Source of the DNA: Acanthosoma haemorrhoidale
Lineage: Eukaryota > Arthropoda > Insecta > Hemiptera > Acanthosomatidae
Reading direction: 5' to 3'
DNA length: 64,000 bases
Assembly: GCA_930367205.1 (NCBI GenBank)
Contig: OV884012.1
Span: 52,969,239-53,033,238, forward strand
The notes below the pieces were generated by a model. That model did not search any database, had not been told where the DNA came from, and saw only the letters and a program-made list of their open reading frames with translations. Shown in pieces: positions 58,373 through 64,000 of the stretch. Position 1 is the first letter of the stretch. Every line of letters begins with the position of its first letter. The position numbers and the translations under genes were made by a program.

Positions 58373-58392
58373 ACGACGGCTATAGCCGTCGT
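58373..58392. repeat. perfect 20-bp palindrome in piggyBac subterminal region
   Basis: ACGACGGCTATAGCCGTCGT is its own reverse complement. Partial copies occur at 58333-58349, 58671-58684, 59687-59705 and 59741-59760, so the motif marks both ends. It may be a transposase or host-factor binding site. Confidence 0.8.
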
Positions 58393-58513
58393 GCACATTT
58401 TACGCAAAAAAAAAAGAACAGCGCTAGTACGAAGTGTACTGACGCACACACTTGTTAATTATTGAGTAATACATCGAGAGAAAAAAGGTGTAGCATGCCA
58501 GACAGCATATTTA

Positions 58514-58606
58514 CGGGCTGTCTGAAAAGTTTCGAACGTAACAAAGCTTTTATTTATTTTATTATCATCTTCACGTAGAGGTCGGAAACTTTTCAGACCG
58601 CCTGTG
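58514..58606. mobile_element. mariner-type MITE nested in piggyBac
   Basis: A 93-bp unit flanked by TA (58512-58513, 58607-58608). Its ends share GTCTGAAAAGTTTC as inverted repeats, about 27 bp each with one indel. The repeat sequence and TA target are typical of mariner/Tc1 elements. It has no coding capacity. Confidence 0.7.
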
Positions 58607-58805
58607 TATTGTCCTTTCATGCGTTTTCTCATGCTTTACCGCTTCGAAACATTTGGGCATCTAGAGACAAATGACGGCTATAACAGGCGTTCACGACGTT
58701 CGGTAGTCGTACCAAATGTTTAGTACATTTCAGTTCATGCAGTTGAAAAGTGTGTTTCTGTGAAGACGAACCATTTATTCTGTAAGTATTTTTTAATACT
58801 TGATA

Positions 58806-59492
58806 ATGACAGATAATGAGCGGATTATCGACGATGGCGATATCTGGTATGATAACAAAGCGAAATTGACATGGAAAATCAGACAACATACAGGAAAAAT
58901 CAAAAACAAGTAGTCTTGTTTTACGGTTAATGCAGCCATATTTGAGTAAAGGACATCATCTCTTAATGGCCAATTTTTACAACAGTATCGAGCTGTCAAA
59001 AGAGCTGCTAAAACATAAAACACACACAACCGGAACGCTTCGTTCTAACAGAAAAGGTAATCCGAAAGAAGTAACATCAAAAAAGTTAAAAAGGGGCGAA
59101 CACATAAAATGTATAAAAAACTTCTTTTTCATCTTTTAGACCAATGGGTTTGGAATTCCTACTTTATCTATCGACAGTTTCATAAATCAACGACATTCCT
59201 ACAGTTTAGAGATTTGCTAATACAATCACTGATCGCACTACCTAATACTGAGATTTCTGGAAAGCATGGTCGACCGAAACAAATTAATTTATTACCAGTG
59301 ACATCCACAAATTTTACACAACATTTCTTGGAAAAGATACCTCCAGCTGTTGATTTTCAGCGTAAAACTTACTTTTTACGTTGCAGACAATGTTCGACCA
59401 ACCAAATTAGAAAAGAAACGTCATATAGATGTAAAACTTGTCCGCATAAGCCACCATTGTACCCAGAATGCTTCGAATCCTATCATTTATAA
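58806..59492 (+). pseudogene. piggyBac transposase, multiply deleted
   Basis: ATG at 58806 opens a short acidic start (MTDNERIIDDGDIWYDNKAK), stopped near 58911. From 58930 another piece reads MQPYLSKGHHLLMANFYNSI, then GTLRSNRKGNP and KKLKRGEH. The family has DN(F/Y)(Y/F)(T)S here with a catalytic Asp, but this copy has Ala (58969-58971). After a deletion of over 100 residues, frame 59109 reads YKKLLFHLLDQWVWNSYFIY and ends with a Cys cluster, LRCRQCSTN, YRCKTCPH and PECFESYH, close to the family's C-terminal zinc domain but with one Cys replaced by Tyr. It cannot encode an active enzyme. Confidence 0.85.
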
Positions 59493-59914
59493 TGCTTTCT
59501 TGTATGTATGTAATTTGTTTCCTGAATTAATTTTTATTACATTTTTACTATTTTGTAAGCAAAATAAATTACAAATGATAATTTTGTTTCAAACTGATTT
59601 TCTTGTGTTAAGTTTACACCTATTTACTCTCTTTTATTCATAGGCATCATTTTGGATTAGTAAAGCAAATGTCGTATAGTCGTCACGATAGCCATAGCCG
59701 TCATTAGCTCCGGGAAGAGAAAAAATGACATGATGAGCAAATGACGGTATAGCAGTCGACAGTTTTTTTGGAAAAACTGTGGCCAAATGTGATAATTTTC
59801 ACTTCCAAACATACAACTTACACTCGATTTCATCTGACAGTCATAAACAATTGAAAAAAAAAAATGTGTTTCTGAGCACGATCGTCAAATTAAAAGTGTG
59901 CGGCAACGTGTTAA

Positions 59915-61645
59915 CTAAGCCTTTTTTACCTGGTGGCTCCGACATTGACAGAAAATATCAAATATAATTCTCCACTCCAATTACTTCATGTTGCTAAGCG
60001 ATTAAAATCGCATTTATTTCAACTCAGCTCTCCACTGTGTATAAATAATCTGTTTCCGATCCGCCAGAAGGAGGCTCCCTTGGACTTTTGGTTCGTCGGA
60101 GTCGTTAGCAACACCTGGTGCCACCACCAAGCAGCTTGCTTTCAGCCGGTTTCTCGGCTTTTTCCAAAATTCCACGTTTATTTTTTTCAGACGAACAAAA
60201 TGTCTAACTATGCGTGATATCTTCAGTAATTTTTAGCCGATCCTATAAAAATTCTAAATTAAACATAGATTTAACTATAAACTGTGAGTTCATTGCAAGC
60301 CGTGAATATGTAAATAAGTAGAATAGTTTGTTGGGAAATCGGCTTAGATAGATGTTAGTTGTACATAAGAGTTTTTAGGTTATCATAAAATTTTTTAATG
60401 GAAACATTTTCAAAATACTTCAGCATCAGGACCTAATATGAGATGATAGATGTTAACTGCTTAAAATATTTGCCTGAAAAACTAGCAACCCTCTTTTATC
60501 AACCAAACCCGGTTTCCCAAGAAATTCTTCTACTCATTTATATTTATCAACAACACTTATGTTTATAAATTACTCTTAACAGAATTACTGTTAGTATGTA
60601 CCAGAAGTGGTACATAATTTTGTATACATTTACATTAATTCAAATTACATCAAATCTTTTTGTACTGTCTGGAATCGAATCGAAAGTATCGAAACTTTTT
60701 TTAGCTTTATTTATGTAAATTCTACTCAGTCGGTGAGCACTTTAAAATCTTTACTATTTAATACACTTGCTAGGTATGCTGTATATTATTAATGATGAAA
60801 CCTCTGTATTCTGAATTCAATTAAATAATTTATATTATTGTTTATTTAATCAGATTTGGGAAAATTGACTCAGTTGATTAAATTTTCAAGAAGATCGTAA
60901 GTCATACTCGTTACTTTATCTTCTAAACAAATCAAAACCTCATCAAACTTTCAGCTGCCCAGTCAATCTCATCACTTCGCCTTGATTAAAAAATTTCAAA
61001 CTCTGCATATCTTTTGCTTTCTATCAATTCAATTTTGTTCTGGCCATATCACAATTATATGTCAAAAAAAAAACTTTTATCCGAGAAGAAAAAAAAGAAA
61101 GAATGCCTGTGTGAATGCGTTATATTCCTGATTAAAAATAAATATGTGTTTTTATTACTCTGTATTTAACGTCACATGCGTGTCAATTAGCGACACCGTT
61201 ATCTATTTAAAAGTGTCTATAAAAGCAAGTTTATCTAAACAAGTTCAGCGTGTTTTCCAGGAATTTTTCTAGCTTTATTCCTTCGACGTTTAAGTCCGGT
61301 TAGATAAGCTGTTTGAAATTGATGGCACTCGGTTGTATGTGATGAACGGTTAATCTTGCATTATTTTAATCCTGTCAGGCTAGTCTTTCGAGATGAGAAG
61401 GTAAAAAATGACTGAGCTGATCATTGTGTTTGTAAAACTGCATTTTGGAAAGATGCTGCTTTTGATTCATTTTTTAGGGGTACGTATTTTTTTTTCATCT
61501 CTAATAGTGGCTCTCACAGCCTCACATAGAATGAATAGTACATTGTGGCATGCACAGAAGGCTTCTACATATATCCTGCATACTAAGTTTTAAAGGGCCT
61601 AAAAATAATTATCCTTAAAATGATGAAAATTAGATTAATAATTAT
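59915..61645. other. no gene; GC-richer patch at 60.05-60.15 kb
   Basis: AT-rich apart from 60050-60160, which holds CACCTGGTGCCACC and AAGCAGCTTGCTTT (E-box-like or palindromic). No coding support. Frames at 60607-60792 and 61408-61593 look random. Confidence 0.45.
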
Positions 61646-61649
61646 TTTT

Positions 61650-62086
61650 AAAATTTATTATTATGACTGAAATTAGAATGGTCCTCTAAACCTTCATGTG
61701 TGTATAAAGTATATGCTATTGTGACGAATTTCCAGAGCTTGAGCCTCGTATCTACACATGGCAGAAGTGAACTTTTAGGCAATAAATTAAGGACGGGCTT
61801 AAGAGCGGAGTCGAAGACGAAATATCTTTGCTCCTGCATACGAGGGACTGAGTTAAGAGCTAGGAACTCGGTGAGGTAGTCGGTATGCCTTTGATAGGAG
61901 GCTCGTTATCTGCAAGTCCCAGGCGCTGCCGCACTGAGGGCACCTACCCTTATCCACCGCGTATCTTCCGCCAGTAATTAGAATTATAGAGGATCTGTCA
62001 GCGGCTGTCAGGAGCAACCATCTCTCGGGTCCTATCTCCTTCTGCTTCTTACTGTCTGCAACAGTCAGCTTTCTTGGACCAATCAA
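61650..62086 (-). pseudogene. possible LINE RT C-terminal remnant
   Basis: The minus strand reads GRCPQCGSAWDLQI (about 61960-61920), and in a neighbouring frame HTDYLTEFLALN, then LKPVLNLLPK. Non-LTR reverse transcriptases often end with CP.CG...(D/E)..(H)LL..CP followed by a basic helix. The CPQCGSAWDL block fits that plan, but the usual second cysteine pair is lost or shifted. It lies in a less AT-rich block (61790-62100), as other retroelement pieces here do. Without a search this is a plausible, not certain, call. Confidence 0.35.
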
Positions 62087-64000
62087 AGGGGGACTCCTAA
62101 CAATCCTGTGTCAACCTCAGACGTTCATCTCTCAATTATCAGGGCATAATGTGGACTGCCACTGAGCAGTACTTCTCCGATGGAACTTCAACTTATATTT
62201 TGCTGTATATATTGATTAGAAAATCAGTAGCCTCGGGAATTTGTAGTTTGACTAATTTTTTTAAAACTGGAAAAATTGTTTTCTTTTTGAGTTTTCACGT
62301 GTGCGTGCGTCTGCCCTGGTCTTTGTGAGCTCCATTTTATAGTTAGACACATTAAATTTTACATAGAGGTCGCATATAATAGTGGAAAGACATAAAGAAT
62401 ATAGCCACCTTCGTATGGCATTAGCAATTGTCATTAATTAATCAATCGGTTGATATTAAAAAAAGAATATCATTTTTACATGGCGTCAAATTATTGATTA
62501 TAGGGACTTCATAAGTATTGATATAATCATTTTTCACACTAATTATCTAAAGTTTGTGATATTTAAGATGGGCTGAACACTTATAAAAGTAAGGGTTATA
62601 TCATTTAAACACCACCAACCAATTACTTAGACATAGTAGAACCCACCCACGAAAGGTGTTATGTCAGCTGACTCCTCTAGCCACCGCATCGTAACGCATT
62701 GCCCTTTTAAAATTTGTGATACTTGAATGAAAATGATATGTTTGATTGAGATTATAGATATATTGTAGCATTTATGATATTTGAGAATAAATATCATAAA
62801 CCCTCACGGATGGCAGGCGGCCACTTTCCCTAATACTATTACTTACTAATACTACTATTGAACACTGACCGAGTGGGAATGAGCTGAAGAGGTTTAGTCT
62901 TAGCACAGCCGTCGAAAAAGAACGTGCCTGGCAAGCTCCCGAATTGGCGGTTACCAGATTGTTGAAATGTTGACGAATGCATAATGGAACACAAACGGTT
63001 GGTTGAATTATTGGAAAATTGTTGATTGGATATAAAAAGGGAAAACAGGGAAGGTTCTACCAAAGGAACAGAAGGCAGCATGCGCGAGAAAAAAGAAACA
63101 CAGGTGATTTTTTACTGAATACCATGGTGTGTTGAGGGGGATAGATTGACAAAGTTGTAGGTGGGTGTCATCAACATTTGTTTACTATTGTGGATCTATT
63201 CATTAAAAATGAGCTCAATTTCATATTTTGTAATTATTTGTTCTATCATGATTTAAAAAGATTTGAAATATTTGTTTATATAGTCAATATTCTATTGTTT
63301 AATTATAATTATTAATCATAACCATTTTTTATTTGAATATATTTCACAATTCCTAGTTCTCAATTTTATTAATAACCATAACCCTGAGATCGGGCGATTC
63401 AAATGGGATAAATTTCTATGTTAAATACATAAGACAACTTGAATCAAAGATCTCATGATGGACCTGCCAAATTAGTTAAATTAAATTAATTAAGTAAAGT
63501 AAAAAACGATGGTAAAAATAAGGTAGGTTTCAATATATATATGTTTTTTTTCTCAGATACTTGAAATTGATGAATGACTTGCTTCCGTTGGAAAATATAA
63601 CAATCCAACGGCCAAAATATAACACCGTTATAAATAGTCGGTCATCAGAACTGTTGTCGTTATATACAAAGTAAATTGGGGTTTAGTACTTACCTGCATG
63701 TTCATGAGCATTCCATGTAAGCTGTCTATCTAAGACGAGACTTAAGGAGGTACATGATCTTTTCTATCTGTTTGGTTCGGAGTGTCATTCATAGTAACTG
63801 ATTATTTAAGTTATTTGCCAACTTTAATAATTTGTAAATTATATCCAACAGCTAAATTTAGTCTCATGTATTTGTTTGGAAATGTTATATCAGATGTATA
63901 CGGTACATCATTGGGGACATATTTATTATGTTAGGCATGTTATTTGTCGCATGAACTAGTGATTAACACATAAAAGTTTTTATGTAGATATCTTGAGAAA
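62087..64000. other. no recognisable gene
   Basis: AT-rich. The minus-strand frame at 62839-63081 has no family motif. A patch at 62640-62700 is less AT-rich but not identifiable. Confidence 0.5.

Larger units (their letters stand above)
58314..59914 (+). mobile_element. piggyBac-family relic, 1.6 kb
   Basis: TTAA at 58314-58317 and 59911-59914 flank inverted ends CACGTTGCCGCA (58318-58329) and its exact complement ending at 59910. TTAA duplication is diagnostic for the superfamily. Inside are transposase remnants (58806-59492), several subterminal GACGGCTATAGCCGTC-like repeats and a nested MITE at 58514-58606. Intact elements are about 2.4 kb or more with a ~600-residue transposase, so large internal deletions have occurred. 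Non-autonomous at best. Confidence 0.88.

Noticed and set aside
1..64000. CRISPR array, bacterial operons or phage genes
   Set aside because: No regularly spaced direct repeats, ribosome-binding-site patterns or dense coding. The sequence is eukaryotic.

Overview
This window looks like AT-rich intergenic or intronic DNA from an insect (arthropod at least; I cannot resolve the order). I find no convincing intact host protein gene, rRNA or tRNA gene. The open frames present are short and mostly noise. Nearly everything recognisable is debris of mobile elements of the kinds that populate insect genomes: Jockey-like non-LTR retrotransposons, errantivirus-type (Ty3/gypsy) and other LTR elements, a piggyBac relic, mariner relics or MITEs, and one tRNA-derived SINE.

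Layout. 0-12 kb: four 5'-truncated copies of one Jockey-like LINE (two with clear 11-bp target-site duplications, one with a probable 12-bp one), a mariner transposase scrap, a trio of ~80-bp repeats, a second LINE C-terminus and a ~300-bp foldback at 10.7-11.0 kb. 12-17 kb: no genes, but a cluster of TAATTA/TTAATTAA sites at 13.05-13.48 kb that may be regulatory. 17.4-18.5 kb: a LINE with its 5' part inverted. 20.4-21.2 kb: an LTR fragment. 25.2 kb: a GA microsatellite. 26.4-27.1 kb: a broken copy of an uncharacterised arthropod repeat-borne protein. 29-31.2 kb: the longest LINE copy, with ORF1 and reverse transcriptase remnants. 33.9-35.5 kb: a second ORF1 and LINE 3' end. 36.5-37.4 kb: another LTR. 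41.3 kb: an errantivirus-type solo LTR. 44.3-47.4 kb: a SINE and two LTR fragments in opposite orientation around a LINE RT fragment. 49.05-52.07 kb: a collapsed errantivirus-like element with both LTRs, primer-binding site and polypurine tract, followed by two solo LTRs, all separated by TA-repeat target sites. 53.6-54.5 kb: a textbook twin-primed LINE insertion with a perfect 12-bp target-site duplication, and a separate tail. 58.3-59.9 kb: a piggyBac relic with TTAA duplications, a nested mariner-type MITE and a perfect 20-bp palindrome. The rest shows nothing I can name.

How the pieces relate. About ten copies of one LINE family occur here in both orientations, with at least two 3'-tail variants. 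Two of its relatives are inverted internally, as expected from twin priming. Four errantivirus-type LTRs sit in TA-rich targets and carry AGTTA-type 5' ends, so TA tracts here act as repeated landing pads. I found no defence system, biosynthetic cluster or other multi-gene system. The most unusual items are the serial TA landing pads, the dyad just downstream of the TATA box in three related LTRs, the foldback at 10.7 kb and the TAATTA cluster.
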